A stretch of 64,000 nucleotides of DNA from Cyrtodaria siliqua (lineage: Eukaryota > Mollusca > Bivalvia > Adapedonta > Hiatellidae), in assembly GCA_037043455.1 (NCBI GenBank), contig JAWPHD010001348.1:186001-250000 (forward strand), in the 5' to 3' direction. Every line of letters begins with the position of its first letter. Position 1 is the stretch's first letter. The notes under the pieces are model-generated. The model was not told the DNA's origin. It searched no databases and saw nothing but the letters and a program-made list of their open reading frames with translations. Shown piece by piece: positions 1 to 11,612 of the stretch. The position numbers and the translations under genes were made by a program.

Positions 1-252
1 TAAAATTGAAACATTTATTATATAATTTTAAACAGGTTATCGCATTTTTTCTGTAAACACTGTTTTCAAACATGTTTTATTGTCAAAATATCTGTTATAA
101 AGTCCTTCTTATTACGTACAGTTCTGAGAAATACAAACAATGTGTGGGGTCATTGCAGTCAAACAGAAGCTATGCATTCCAATATCAGCCTGTGCGGTGT
201 AACGAACATTCCAGCCGGGTGGAGAACCGATCACAGGCCACACAACTTGAAA

Positions 253-500
253 TTGTTCTTTGAAATTGTTCTTTGTTTCTGTGTGCGTTTGTGGTTGACT
301 GTCGTCTTTGAATGCTACTTTTCCTGTTCGATTTTATTTTTATATCTAATTGGTAGCCCTATTGTCAACCCTTGTGTGTTTGTGGTGTCTTATTTTGCCT
401 TTTATTCATTTTTATATATAGTTGTTCTTTGTTTATGTTTGTGTTTGTGGTTGACTGTCGTCTTTGAATGCTACTTTTCCTGTTCTATTTGTATATCTAT
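253..500 (+). repeat. Family B element ends, two in tandem (in unit 1)
   Basis: Two successive pieces of the family B repeat lie in the same orientation. Each ends in the outer-end signature GTGGTTGACTGTCGTCTTTG followed by AATGCTACTTTTCCTGTTC and a TATATCTA-like end. The second piece also has the inner motif CCCTATTGTCAACCC. Elsewhere in the window this sequence forms the inverted arms of larger elements (29.5-34.2 kb and 59.7-60.9 kb). Here both ends point the same way, so no intact element is present. Confidence 0.75.
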
Positions 501-518
501 ATTAAAAGTAAGTAACAA

Positions 519-735
519 ATACTGATAAAGGTGATCCTTTGGGAGCAACAAACACAATTAAGAGAATAAAGGAGCAGACTCGGTTTTATTGAGTCTGTTT
601 ATGAGAAATAATGAAAGAAGCAATGCCTCTCACGCCCCCTAGCACCGGCTAAAGCGGTATTCTACTTCAAAGCCACCTATATTGGACTCGCTTGTCCCAA
701 AGGACCAGTAAAAATAACACTACAAAATAAAAATA
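519..735 (+). repeat. Family A repeat fragment (in unit 1)
   Basis: This is a partial copy of a roughly 270-bp dispersed and tandem repeat. Recognisable blocks in order are a GGTGATCC...AACAAACAC segment, the short hairpin AGACTC-loop-GAGTCT (in GCAGACTCGGTTTTATTGAG), a CTCACGCCCCCTAGCACCGG block, and a CCCAAAGGACCAGTAA block followed by ATAACACTAC. The right part of the monomer is missing. Confidence 0.75.
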
Positions 736-1502
736 ACACTAGGTGTTTCATGACTGCTTTTGCGTCTTTTATTAAAACTCATCGCACGTGTGATCAAATG
801 ACAGAGATACATAGCAGAAATAAAAAACAATTAACTGTAAAACAAGTGTGTTTTACGGCAGAAGCCTCAATCGATAACATGTTTTATGTTATTAGGTTAT
901 ACAACAATTCCGTAAGACCACTGGCATCAGTGGAATATTTCACTGAGTCATAAATAAAATGAAAACAAAAATATATATGTTCCTGTTCTATGGAACCAGA
1001 ATCTGCTATTTTGCCTCTAACCAGTGCGTTGCTAGGGCATCACATCAGCGTTAGCATCGCAGACGGTTCCATTTATCGTCCAGTGGGATAATAATATAAG
1101 ACGGCAACAATGTGGGTCACTCTTATTATTTCGAGGAGCTCCAAAGGTATCCGGGAACCTTGCCCCATTCTTATGTAATAGAGTGATATAGGTTCATATC
1201 GGGCCTGGAGAGTTGCCTTCGAAGTACGGGAACGTCCGGTTTACGTTCCCAACGACGATAGGCTAAGGGTCGTGTTTTGGCCAAAGATACAGCGAATAAT
1301 ACAGTGGTGCCGGTAAGACTCGAACCCTTGATCACCGGGTCCTGCGTCAATGGCAATTCTGATCGTATGCGTATATCGAAAGGATACTTGGTTTTGTTTT
1401 ACTCTGATATGCAGATTTATTGCTTCGGTGCCCAACATTTTGGCGGTATGTAATATTGAAATATGATCAAACGTAAGTAAAACGTTTATGAGTTGCTTCT
1501 CT

Positions 1503-1605
1503 TACATCGTTGCTTCACTTACATCGCCTAGTGGTTACGGTCAGAACTTGTAACCTAGCACACAGGCGTCATCATGAACATGGGTTCGAAACCTCAACGC
1601 GGCAA
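1503..1605 (+). repeat. tRNA-derived (SINE-type) Pol III head, unit 1
   Basis: An A-box-like TCGCCTAGTGGTTACGG at about 1524 is followed 59 bases later by a B box, GGTTCGAAACC, at 1583-1593. This is the layout of an internal RNA polymerase III promoter in tRNA genes and tRNA-derived SINEs. The flanks cannot form a clean tRNA cloverleaf, so this is a SINE head or tRNA relic, not a tRNA gene. Another B-box-like motif lies on the opposite strand near 1317-1327. Confidence 0.5.
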
Positions 1606-2764
1606 ATAATTCACAGAGAGAAAAGAAAAACATGTATTTTTTTTGTATTGTATTGTTTATGACTTAACAACACATTTAACAGTTAGATATAATAGGAAGT
1701 TATGTGTAATTGTTGTATTTATGTGTAAGTGCACTGCTCATTGCTTCTGTGTGTCAAAATCCATGCAGGTGGATGAGTTCAATATTGTTAATTCGAATAT
1801 TACTCATATAAATGTAATGAGTAATAAAACATTTCTACCTAAGGCATCACTTTACTATTAGCTACATAACATGCCATGGTAAGGTTCGCTTTTTGGTATT
1901 ATTTTATTTCGTCGGTGTGTTCTTGGGCAAAACGCTTTTCCATGGCCTCGTCCGTTGGATGGGGACGGTAAGCCGGCGGTCCCGTGTATCGGAGTTTAAC
2001 TTCTGAGCAAGTAAACTAATATGTTCATAAGTAAGAGTAGGACAGGTTCCAGATTAATGTGTGTCCTTCCACTCTCTCTGGTGCGGCTCTAAATAACATA
2101 TATTGTGTTGATGATCGGTAACATAGCATTAAATCAGTGATCCGATTGGATGATATTTTAACGGTAAAAACATACACGTAATCGGAAACCGTCCAATCTG
2201 GTCACTTCTTTGATTACAACCGGAAGTAAACTTAAGTTAGATGTATTGTAATGGTAGCATCGGCGATTTTACTTAAATTTCCCTCCACAGAGTGATTTTA
2301 TGTACGAACCGTGAATATACGGTTATAAATGGAAATCAGACCTAACGAACGATGTAAAGGACTTGAATCAATTCGCTAATTTGACAAAGACACAGCCTTC
2401 GAAAAGAGGTATATCAGCTTGGTGCAAACAAGCTTCCTTACCATGTGTTATATAGATAGTACGGGTATCGTATTTTATATTTGTTTTTCTAATATTTGCG
2501 GCTCAAGTGCCAGTTATTTTCTGTTATTCTCATCAATAGAATATCTGGCAGAATATAAGAATCTTTCATGGGTATCCGGCAAAGATCAGGAATTACAAAA
2601 CGAGGTATAATTGTTTTTTATGCCGAGGTTCTGAACAGTTATAACGTGGATTGGAATTCCCTATTTGAACTGAATGGCTATGATTGATTCCTTTTGTTGC
2701 ATATGATTGACCTTTTATGCGTTGACGTTGCCAATTACTAATGTTGTGTGTGTTTTTTCTGTCG

Positions 2765-2815
2765 TCACAGTGACGTCATGCAACTGTTGACGTTATTGAC
2801 GTTATTGTTGATGCG
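2765..2815. promoter_or_regulatory. Cluster of TGACGT (CRE/ATF-like) motifs, unit 1
   Basis: A full palindromic TGACGTCA lies at 2771-2778, preceded by GTCGTCACAG and followed by two further TTGACGTTATTG half-sites. CREB/ATF-type factors bind this motif in animals. Whether the cluster acts in regulation here is unknown, because no gene is nearby. Confidence 0.25.
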
Positions 2816-4229
2816 CGTGACATTTATTTTCCCCGTTATGTAAGATTAGGCTTTCCATCACCCATGTAAAACGCTGTAGATTGTTTTTTTTTGCATAAAC
2901 AAACACACACTGATTCAGTGTTTCACGTCCCACAACACAGTTAATTTTGCATTGCTCTACGTATGTAGCAGGACCCCTCTGGACCACTGTAGAACTTCCT
3001 GAATTTTCTTAAACATAATTTCTTTGTGAAACTTGAAGTCTGTTGCTCGAATTATCCAGCAAATAAACCCACTGGGTTGACCAATTTGCTTTAATTTAAA
3101 TATCAATAGTTTGAAAAGACCCTCTTTAATTTGTCCATTTTACTAACATGTTCAAGTGTATCATTACGCGGTATTAGATCCTCAGATCTTGGCTCAGAAA
3201 TATTCGGGCATATCCAAACCTGTATGAAATCATGAACTTGTTCCATTCTAGTCACCTGCAACAAAAAAAGGGAAACTATTAAACATTTTAAGAAATAAAC
3301 AAGAACCGAATAACATAGATCTTTTTTTTAAGCACCAGAAAGTTCCTACCGTAACTGGTAAGGGAAATAACTGTTTAGTGAGACCTTTCAACGATTCATT
3401 CACACTATGAGTATTTTGAAATAAACAAGTGTCAAAAGCGCATGTCTATCTATCCTCTGTGCTCATGCTCTCCGACAACATAGCCCTGGACAACACAGTA
3501 AAATACTTGATATTCATGACAACAGACACAACACTTTAACATCAGGTTAAGTTTTAACTGTGAAATGAAAATAAATTTGGAGAAAAACACATGCAAATTA
3601 CAAACTTTGGATATCTTCCATGGAACTAGTTTAGCATCCTACGACCCGGAAGTACTTTCTCACCGCACTGACACCAAAAGCATTATTGCGCTGAATTAAT
3701 ACAACTGTGTAATTTAGTTAGATATATGTAGTGTAGTTACATTGCATATAGTTAAAGTGCGGACAGATTATACTTCTGTTTCTGAGTAAGCACATGCAAT
3801 ACTTCCAATTTAAACATCTTGCATTTAAAAGACAGAAATAAAGACAGAAACAGTTGCCATTACGTGGTCCGAGTATTAACTTCCATATCCCATCCAACCC
3901 CTACTCCAAGAAGCGGAAATGGTTTTGACTGGAGTATGAAATAAAACCTTAATTTCAGCTTAAAATGTTTGACATTGTAAAATTGAAACATTTATTATAT
4001 AATTTTAAACAGGTTATCGCATTTTTTCTGTAAACACTGTTTTCAAACATGTTTTATTGTCAAAATATCTGTTATAAAGTCCTTCTTATTACGTACAGTT
4101 CTGAGAAATACAAACAATGTGTGGGGTCATTGCAGTCAAACAGAAGCTATGCATTCCAATATCAGCCTGTGAGGTGTAACGAACATTCCAGCCGGGTGGA
4201 GAACCGATCACAGGCCACACAACTTGAAA

Positions 4230-4477
4230 TTGTTCTTTGAAATTGTTCTTTGTTTCTGTGTGCGTTTGTGGTTGACTGTCGTCTTTGAATGCTACTTTTC
4301 CTGTTCGATTTTATTTTTGTATCTAATTGGTAGCCCTATTGTCAACCCTTGTGTGTTTGTGGTGTCTTATTTTGCCTTTTATTCATTTTTATATATAGTT
4401 GTTCTTTGTTTATGTTTGTGTTTGTGGTTGACTGTCGTCTTTGAATGCTACTTTTCCTGTTCTATTTGTATATCTAT
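4230..4477 (+). repeat. Family B element ends, two in tandem (in unit 2)
   Basis: This is the second macrosatellite copy of the family B double end seen at 253-500, with the same two ATGCTACTTTTCCTGTTC terminal signatures. It was duplicated with the 4-kb unit rather than inserted independently. Confidence 0.75.
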
Positions 4478-4495
4478 ATTAAAAGTAAGTAACAA

Positions 4496-4714
4496 ATACG
4501 GATAAAGGTGATCCTTTGGGAGCAACAAACACAATTAAGAGAATAAAGGAGCAGACTCGGTTTTATTGAGTCTGTTTATGAGAAATAATGAAAGTAGCAA
4601 TGCCTCTCACGCCCCCTAGCACCGGCTAAAGCGGTATTCTACTTCAAAGCCACCTATATTGGACTCGCTGGTCCCAAAGGACCAGTAAAAATAACACTAC
4701 AAAATAAAAATAAC
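4496..4714 (+). repeat. Family A repeat fragment (in unit 2)
   Basis: This is the copy of 519-735 carried in the second macrosatellite unit, with the same internal blocks and truncation and a few substitutions. Confidence 0.75.
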
Positions 4715-5481
4715 ACTATAGGTGTTTCATGACTGCTTTTGCGTTTTTTATTAAAACTGACCGCACGTGTGATCAAATGACAGAGATACATAGCAGAAAT
4801 AAAAAACAATTAACTGTAAAACAAGTGTGTTTTACGCCAGAAGCCTCAATCGATAACATGTTTTATGTTATTAGGTTATACAACAATTCCGTAAGACCAC
4901 TGGCATCAGTGGAATATTTCACTGAATCATAAATAAAATGAAAACAAAAAGATATATGTTCCTGTTCTATGGAACCAGAATCTGCTATTTTGCCTCTAAC
5001 CAGTGCGTTGCTAGGGCATCACATCAGCGTTAGCATCGCAGACGGTTCCATTTATCGTCCAGTGGGATAATAATATAAGACGGCAACAATGTGGGTCACT
5101 CTTATTATTTCGAGGAGCTCCAGAGGTATCCGGGAACCTTGCCCCATTCTTATGTAATAGAGTGATATAGGTTCATATCGGGCCTGGAGAGTTGCCTTCG
5201 AAGTACGGGAACGTCCGGGTTACGTTCCCAACGACGATAGGCTAAGGGTCGTGTTTTGGCCAAAGATACAGCGAATAATACAGTGGTGCCGGTAAGACTC
5301 GAACCCTTGATCACCGGGTCCTGCGTCAATGGCAATTCTGATCGTATGCGTATATCGAAAGGATACTTGGTTTTGTTTTACTCTGATATGCAGATTTATT
5401 GCTTCGGTGCCCAACATTTTGGCGGTATGTAATATTGAAATATGATCAAACGTAAGTAAAACGTTTATGAGTTGCTTCTCT

Positions 5482-5584
5482 TACATCGTTGCTTCACTTA
5501 CATCGCCTAGTGGTTACGGTCAGAACTTGTAACCTAGCACACAGGCGTCATCGTGAACATGGGTTCGAAACCTCAACGCGGCAA
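5482..5584 (+). repeat. tRNA-derived (SINE-type) Pol III head, unit 2
   Basis: This is the second macrosatellite copy of the tRNA-like head. The A-box-like motif is at about 5503 and the B box GGTTCGAAACC at 5562-5572, both unchanged from unit 1. Confidence 0.5.
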
Positions 5585-6744
5585 ATAATTCACAGAGAGA
5601 AAAGAAAAACATGTATTTTTTTTGTATTGTATTGTTTATGACTTAACAACACATTTAACAGTTAGATATAATAGGAAGTTATGTGTAATTGTTGTATTTA
5701 TGTGTAAGTGCACTGCTTATTGCTTCTGTGTGTCAAAATCCATGCAGGTGGATGAGTTCAATATTGTTAATTCGAATATTACTTATATAAATGTAATGAG
5801 TAATAAAACATTTCTACCTAAGGCATCACTTTACTATTAGCTACATAACATGCCATGGTAAGGTTCGCTTTTTGGTATTATTTTATTTCGTCGGTGTGTT
5901 CTTGGGCAAAACGCTTTTCCATGGCCTCGTCCGTTGGATGGGGACGGTAAGCCGGCGGTCCCGTGTATCGGAGTTTAACTTCTGAGCAAGTAAACTAATC
6001 TGTTCATTAGTAAGAGTAGGACAGGTTCCAGATTAATGTGTGTCCTTCCACTCTCTCTGGTGCGGCTCTAAATAACATAGATTGTGTTGATGGTCGGTAA
6101 CATAGCATTAAATCAGTGATCCGATTGGATGATATTTTAACGATAAAAACTCACACGTAATCGGAAACCGTCCAATCTGGTCACTTCTTTGATTACAACC
6201 GGAAGTAAACTTAAGTTAGATGTATTGTAATGGTAGCATCGGCGATTTTACTTAAATTTCCCTCCACAGAGTGATTTTATGTACGAACCGTGAATATACG
6301 GTTATAAATGGAAATCAGACCTAACGAACGATGTAAAGGACTTGAATCAATTCGCTAATTTGACAAAGACACAGCCTTCGAAAAGAGGTATATCAGCTTG
6401 GTGCAAACAAGCTTCCTTACCATGTGTTATATAGCTAGTACGGGTATCGTATTTTTTGATATTTGTTTTTTATAATATGTGCGGCCCAAGTGCCAGTAAT
6501 TTTCTGTTATTCTCATCAATAGAATATCTGGCAGAATATAAGAATCTTTCATGGGTATCCGGCAAAGATCAGGAATTACAAAACGAGGTATAATTGTTTT
6601 TATGCCGAGGTTCTGAACAGTTATAACGTGGATTGGAATTCCCTATATGAACTGAATAGCTATGATTGATCCTTTTTTTGCATATGATTGGCCTTTTATG
6701 GATTGACGTCGCCAATTACTAACGTTGTGCGTGTGTTTGTGTCG

Positions 6745-6795
6745 TCACAGTGACGTCATGCAACTGTTGACGTTATTGACGTCATTGTTGATGCG
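6745..6795. promoter_or_regulatory. Cluster of TGACGT (CRE/ATF-like) motifs, unit 2
   Basis: This is the unit 2 counterpart of 2765-2815. It has full TGACGTCA palindromes at 6751-6758 and, through one substitution relative to unit 1, at 6778-6785. Functional meaning is not shown. Confidence 0.25.
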
Positions 6796-7410
6796 CGTGA
6801 CATTTATTTTCCCCGTTGTGTAAGATTAGGCCTTCCATCACCCATGTAAAACGCTGTACATTGTTTTTATGGCATGAAAAAACACACACTGATTCAGTGT
6901 TTCACGTCTCACAACACAGTTAATTTTGCATTGCTGTACGTATGTAGCAGGACCCCTCTGCACCACTGTAGAACTTCCTGAAATTTCTTAAAAATAATTT
7001 CGTTGGGAAACTTGAAGTCCGTTGCTCGAATTATCCAGCAAAATAACCCGACTGGGTTTACCAATTATTTTTTTTGAAATATCAATAGTTTGAAGAGACC
7101 CTCTTTAATTTGTCCACTTCACTTACATTTTCAAGTGTATCACTACGCGGTATTATATTCTCAGATCTGGGCTCAGAAATATTCGGGCATATCCAAATCT
7201 GTATGAAATCTTGAGCTTGTCCCATTCTTGTCACTTGCAACAAAAAAAGAGAAACTATTTAAACATTGTAAGAAATAAACAAGAACCGAATAACATAGAT
7301 CTTTTTTTTAAGCGCCATAAAGTTCGAGCTAACGTAACTGGCAAGGGAAAAAACTGTTTAGTGAGACCTGTAGCATCCTATTTTTGTTTTATATATGGCT
7401 ATATCTTTCT

Positions 7411-7718
7411 GATACTGAAAGGGAATACTTTCAAGCAACAAACACAAACAAAAGACAAAGTAGCAGACTCGGTTTTATTAAGTATGTTCGCCAGAGGTTA
7501 TATAAAGTGTAATATCTCTCACGCCCCTACGGTATTCTACTTTAAAGATACCGGTATTGGGCTTGATGATCCCAAAGGACCAGAAGGTAATAACACTACT
7601 GACCTGTAGTCGAGGCGACGTTTTGAAGCCGTCACAAAGCAATAAAATAAAGCTAGTGTGAATGTCAATAATTACCGAAAGGGGATCTCTTGGAAGTAAC
7701 AAACACAGAAAGAAAAGC
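7411..7718 (+). repeat. Family A element with terminal direct repeats, present only in unit 2
   Basis: This is a fuller family A copy. It starts with a block containing AAGCAACAAACACAAAC, has the AGACTC-loop-GAGTCT-like hairpin (right arm altered here), the CTCACGCCCC block, ATGATCCCAAAGGACCAG and a CTAGTGTGAATGTCAAT block. It closes with a second copy of the starting block (7669-7715). The corresponding part of macrosatellite unit 1 lacks it. Confidence 0.75.
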
Positions 7719-7842
7719 CCAATCCATTGATGCTTTCCGGGCAGGGATGATGCGGAGGTCGTCTTGCTTCCAACAATAGACGTTTTTCAGCTTTTTAGCT
7801 GCATTTGAACATTGCATCACAACACATGTGATTATGTTCTAA

Positions 7843-7844
<2 letters not shown>

Positions 7845-7878
<34 letters not shown>

Positions 7879-7879
7879 C
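7845..7879. repeat. (CAA)n microsatellite
   Basis: An uninterrupted CAA/AAC trinucleotide tract of about 35 bases lies in the stretch of unit 2 that differs from unit 1. Confidence 0.95.
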
Positions 7880-8040
7880 TGTGCTCATGAGTGTAGGAGA
7901 AGGTTGTAAAGGGCGTAATGCTTATCTTACTTATTTTTCATGTTCCATTACGTGGTTCTCGCATTAACTTTCATACCCCATCCAACCCCTTCTCCAAGAA
8001 GGGAAAATGGGTTTGGCTGGGGTATAAAATAAAACCTTAA

Positions 8041-8165
8041 TTTCAGCTTAAAATGTGTTGATGTTGTAAAATTAAATTATTTAATAGGTAATTGTAAACA
8101 TGTTATCGCATTTTTTTCAGTAAAATATGTTTTTGAAAGTGTTTTATTGTCAAAATATCAGATAA
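8041..8165. repeat. Truncated third copy of the 4-kb unit
   Basis: After copy 2 the sequence restarts the same unit: the stretch containing AACATGTTATCGCATTTTTT and GTTTTATTGTCAAAATATC parallels 20-95 and 3997-4072. It is more diverged, with several small indels, and homology is lost near 8165. This marks the right edge of the array. Confidence 0.75.
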
Positions 8166-9114
8166 AAATCCTGTTTAAATTCGCTTAATGGATTTAAGGC
8201 AGTAACACGTAATGAATATATAGCGAAAGATTTAATTTTAGATCTCTGCTTAAAATCAGCGAATATGGTGACACAGCTTCAACACTCCTGCTCTTGCACA
8301 TCTGTAAAAATATTACTCTACTAGAACATTTGGATCGATTTTGATGACATTTGATCACGGTGTTTCTTGATTAATTTCAATTAACATTGATTTTGTCATC
8401 GCTTCATGTCATCCAATAGTGTTGCCGTTTCTATCAAGGACATCTTAAAAGTACACTAGCCCCAAATGAGTTCATATCGTTCAAGTGATATTGGGAAAAC
8501 CGCCTTTTAAAATCATTGTAACAGATAGAAAATAATAAATACCGATCCAAACAATTGTCATGGCCGGCAATGTTACATATAGTTGACGAAAAAGAATTTG
8601 TTCAAAGGCAAGTTATGACAAAGGTGTTCCAAAGTGGAAACAAACGAATCAGGTCGCCGTGATAAAAATCGAGAGACGTTGTCATTTGACCTTGGCTATA
8701 TTGGTGTTTAGAGATGTACAATAACAACAGTTCCTTGTATACTTAAAAAAACTTATCTGGGTCATTCTGAATTAATGAAGATTGATGAATGTATACACAC
8801 TTGTTGTTTATTAATCAAAATCTATAATTGAACCAACACCATTTCTGTCATTGAAGAATAGTCCGCCGTTGGAATAGTCTACCAGTCCCTATGGCTGAGG
8901 CTCCTCCTGATTTGGTATATTACAAACAGGAGTTTGTCAAACTTTCGTTCTAAACACTACCAGTCGATTGTTTGTTAGGTTTCTAGTGATTCTAGTTGCT
9001 AGGCCGGTTGGGTGCATTCCCAGAGGCCGTTACAGTAATCAGACAGGACTGTTGATAAAGGGTCTAATCGGCGACTGAAAATTTATTATCGTATTTTTTA
9101 TTTTATAAATTTCT
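8166..9114. other. No recognisable gene or repeat
   Basis: AT-rich sequence without a long open frame, RNA-like structure or repeat match elsewhere in the window that I can see. It separates the macrosatellite from the 22-bp minisatellite. Confidence 0.6.
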
Positions 9115-9545
9115 CACATATTATTGAAATCGTCAATTGTGTCATGTGAAATCGTTAATTGTGTAGAGTGAAATCGACAATTGTGTCATGAGAAATCGTT
9201 AATTGTGTCGTGTGAAATCGACAATTGTGTCTTATGAAATCGTCAATTGTGACATGTGAAAATCGTCAAATGTGACGTGTGATATCGTCAGTTGTGACGT
9301 GTGAAATCGTCAGTTGTGACGTTTGAAATCAAAAGTTGTAACGTGTGAAATCGTCAATTGTGTCGTGTGAAAATTGTAAATTGTGACGTGTAAAATCGTC
9401 AGTTGTGACGTGTGAAATCGTCAATTGTGACGTATGAAATCGCCAGTTGTGAATCGTTAATTGTCTCGTGTGAAATCGTCAAATCGTCAATTGTGATGTG
9501 TGTGAAATCGTCTGTTGTGACACGTGAAATCGTCAATTGTGAAGT
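9115..9545. repeat. 22-bp minisatellite
   Basis: About nineteen degenerate head-to-tail copies of a unit close to GTGAAATCGTCAATTGTGAC plus GT. Variants include CGACAATTG, CGTTAATTG and CGTCAGTTG, and some units are shortened, for example around 9450-9490. The array is AT-rich with regularly spaced CGTCAATTG cores. The open frame 9412-9696 runs partly through it and is a by-product. Confidence 0.9.
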
Positions 9546-10998
9546 GTATCATACAGTACAGATACATTGGATCAAACTGATTATTTGTAACTTGTGTGGA
9601 CATTCCATATATGCCAGTCACTCCTCCGCTTCCTGGCACACAATCGTGTTTCGTATTTTTATTTTCTCTCAAAATGTCTTAACTAAACCAATTTAACACG
9701 AATTTACCGTTCAGTAATACATAATGCCATGTGTTATTAAAACTATGTATCTGAATATACTGTTATTTTTATAAATCATAATATATACTATTGTATGCCA
9801 TCTTACAATGCCACAACTGGATCATAAAATAGGATTAGGACCTACGAGAGGTGATACAAACTTCCAGAACAAGTTACTATAGTAATGATTCATTTACTAT
9901 ATACCTCTTTACATATCATTAAAATAGAATACATGTATCATAAACAAAAAATAATTTGACATTTTCCAAAATCTATTTTTAATAGCATACTGATAACCTG
10001 TATGTGATACGGTTTGTTGTATTCCATTGGAGGGAAATGAAGGTGCTATGTATATATTGATAGGTATATAATAAATGTAATTATTGATGCTATTCGCATG
10101 GTTCTTGTTAGAGTTATTGCATATCAAAGATTCTTCTTTCGAGCTAAATTTACGAAACCACTTCGATGCAAAATCTTATCGTTTTCATGTTCAGACCTAT
10201 TTCAAGTCGAAACTCTACTTCATAAAGGTTTACTGTAGTATGCGGTCTATTAAGTCGAACGACATCGATAGCTCACCGATATTTCACCTTATAGCTTTTA
10301 TTATGCTTTGTTTTTCTAACTGTATATATGTCACGTAACAAGATATTAGTTATCATTTCCAAACATCATTTTCACAATGCCTGTTTTCGTAATAATATAT
10401 CGTGTTTCAAGCAAACACGCATTTACGGACCCTTTAAGAACTTTTACTGATAAAAAACTCAGCATGGTATAACCTTGACGGATATTCAGAGACAAAAACA
10501 GTTCGATGGTTGTTTACTACTTCTTTAGTTCACCTAGGTTAAAGGGGTTTTGTCGGTAAAAAAGCACTTTCAGCCTCCAGGATTTTATCAATGGCGTTAG
10601 TGCATTAAAATGACATTACACCGGAATTTTCATTGCTGTACGGCAAAATCATCACAATATTTGATTAAGTTTAATACATTATTCATTAGTTTTTATTTCC
10701 TCTTGGAAATGAAATAGTATCTTTTTGTCCATTTATGTCAACACAGAGAGCACAAAGATGTGTTAAAAAACAGTATCAGTAACGAGATTAAACTATTAAG
10801 ACGCTGATATTGTCTTGTTCAAGCAGTGTCTTCTTTGTATAAATGAACTGCTATTAGATGTTTAAAGTTGGTTGGCAAAACTGTAACTTTAAGGACGTAT
10901 TTCACAACGTCAAATGATCATTGAAAAAGCATGGAAAGCTTGTTCATTTACTGCTAACATTACCGATAAGCTCAGATATAGAGGATCTTACATGAGTA
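9546..10998. other. No recognisable gene or repeat
   Basis: AT-rich sequence. Short open frames at 9909-10127 (reverse) and 10084-10338 (forward) show no motif I recognise and have composition like translated noncoding DNA. Nothing else is supported. Confidence 0.55.
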
Positions 10999-11069
10999 CT
11001 CATTCATTATTGAATTTATTAAACGAGTTGGCAAAATGATATAGTGCGAGGCTCTCAATAATGAATGAG
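10999..11069. repeat. 15-bp perfect inverted repeat
   Basis: CTCATTCATTATTGA at 10999-11013 is exactly complementary to TCAATAATGAATGAG at 11055-11069, with a 41-base spacer. It could be a small hairpin or a short MITE remnant. No target duplication was recognised. Confidence 0.7.
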
Positions 11070-11389
11070 AACGAATGTTAGATTCTATTTATCACATAAC
11101 TCACCTATCGAATTTTATTGCATTTTGCCTATCGCTTTAACACGCGAAACCGACATAAACCGTGGGAATTGGATCATAGTCATTATCGATTTTTGTTGAC
11201 AGAGCGTACTAGGCTCATTTGCATACTTATAAAACTAGTGGTATATCGAAAATATAGAATGGTGTTATTCCACTCCCACGCCGTTAAGTTATATGATAAA
11301 TATAAATTGAGGCCCGAGTAAAGTATTTCTTTCGACAGCATTGTTGTATCGAACGGTATCTCACTTTTATGAAGAAGAAAATGTTTTTG

Positions 11390-11612
11390 TTTGTATGGTG
11401 TTTTACGTCATTTTCAACACATTTAAGGTTATATATGACGATCGATTTTTTTTGTGGTTGAGGCAGACCACCCACTTTTCCTGGGTAGAACCAGTACTGT
11501 ACACCTCCCGCCATCCGTAAGAATCGACTTCCTCACTTACAAGTCGAGCTCCCAGTGGGATTCGAAACCGCAGCGGTGAGAGGCGAAGGTTTACAACGGA
11601 ATGTCGTTAACT
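11390..11612 (-). mobile_element. tRNA-derived SINE (reverse strand)
   Basis: Read on the minus strand this matches the SINE at 28865-29100. The tRNA-like head carries a B-box relative (GGATTCGAACC-like at 11559-11569 on the plus strand), followed by a conserved body containing TACAGTACTGGTTCTACCC and CAGGAAAAGTGGGTGGTCTG, and a 3' part with GACGTAAAACACCATAC. The 5' head beyond about 11600 is degraded and the A box is not recognisable. Other members lie near 15.4, 22.8, 24.8, 27.3 and 28.9 kb. Confidence 0.8.

Larger units (their letters stand above)
1..3977. repeat. 4-kb macrosatellite unit, copy 1
   Basis: Position 1 onward aligns with 3978 onward at a constant shift of about 3,977 bases, with only a few differences per hundred bases by eye. 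The match holds to about 3389. From 3390 to 3845 this copy has its own sequence, and it matches copy 2 again from about 3846. The window begins inside the repeat, so the unit boundary at position 1 is arbitrary. The short open frames inside it (such as 72-263 and 1643-1861) recur in copy 2, but they have no recognisable domains and are treated as chance. The unit contains family B and family A fragments, a tRNA-like Pol III promoter and a CRE-like cluster. Confidence 0.9.
3978..8040. repeat. 4-kb macrosatellite unit, copy 2
   Basis: This is a head-to-tail second copy of 1-3977. It aligns from 3978 to about 7368 and again from about 7944 to 8040. Between them, 7369-7943 differs from copy 1 because it carries an additional family A insertion and an AAC microsatellite. 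Small indels occur, for example near 6455 and 6595. The high similarity implies a recent duplication or ongoing homogenisation. A fragment of the same repeat lies at 61.15-61.35 kb, so the family is also dispersed. Confidence 0.9.

Noticed and set aside
142..525. 127-codon hydrophobic ORF (also at 4224-4505)
   Set aside because: It is the translation of T-rich family B terminal repeats. Its membrane-like look comes from TTT/TTG/TGT-rich composition.
1300..1350. tRNA gene on the minus strand (AAGGGTTCGAGTCTTACC)
   Set aside because: Only a T-arm/B-box-like piece is present. No matching 5' acceptor or D arm was found upstream on that strand.
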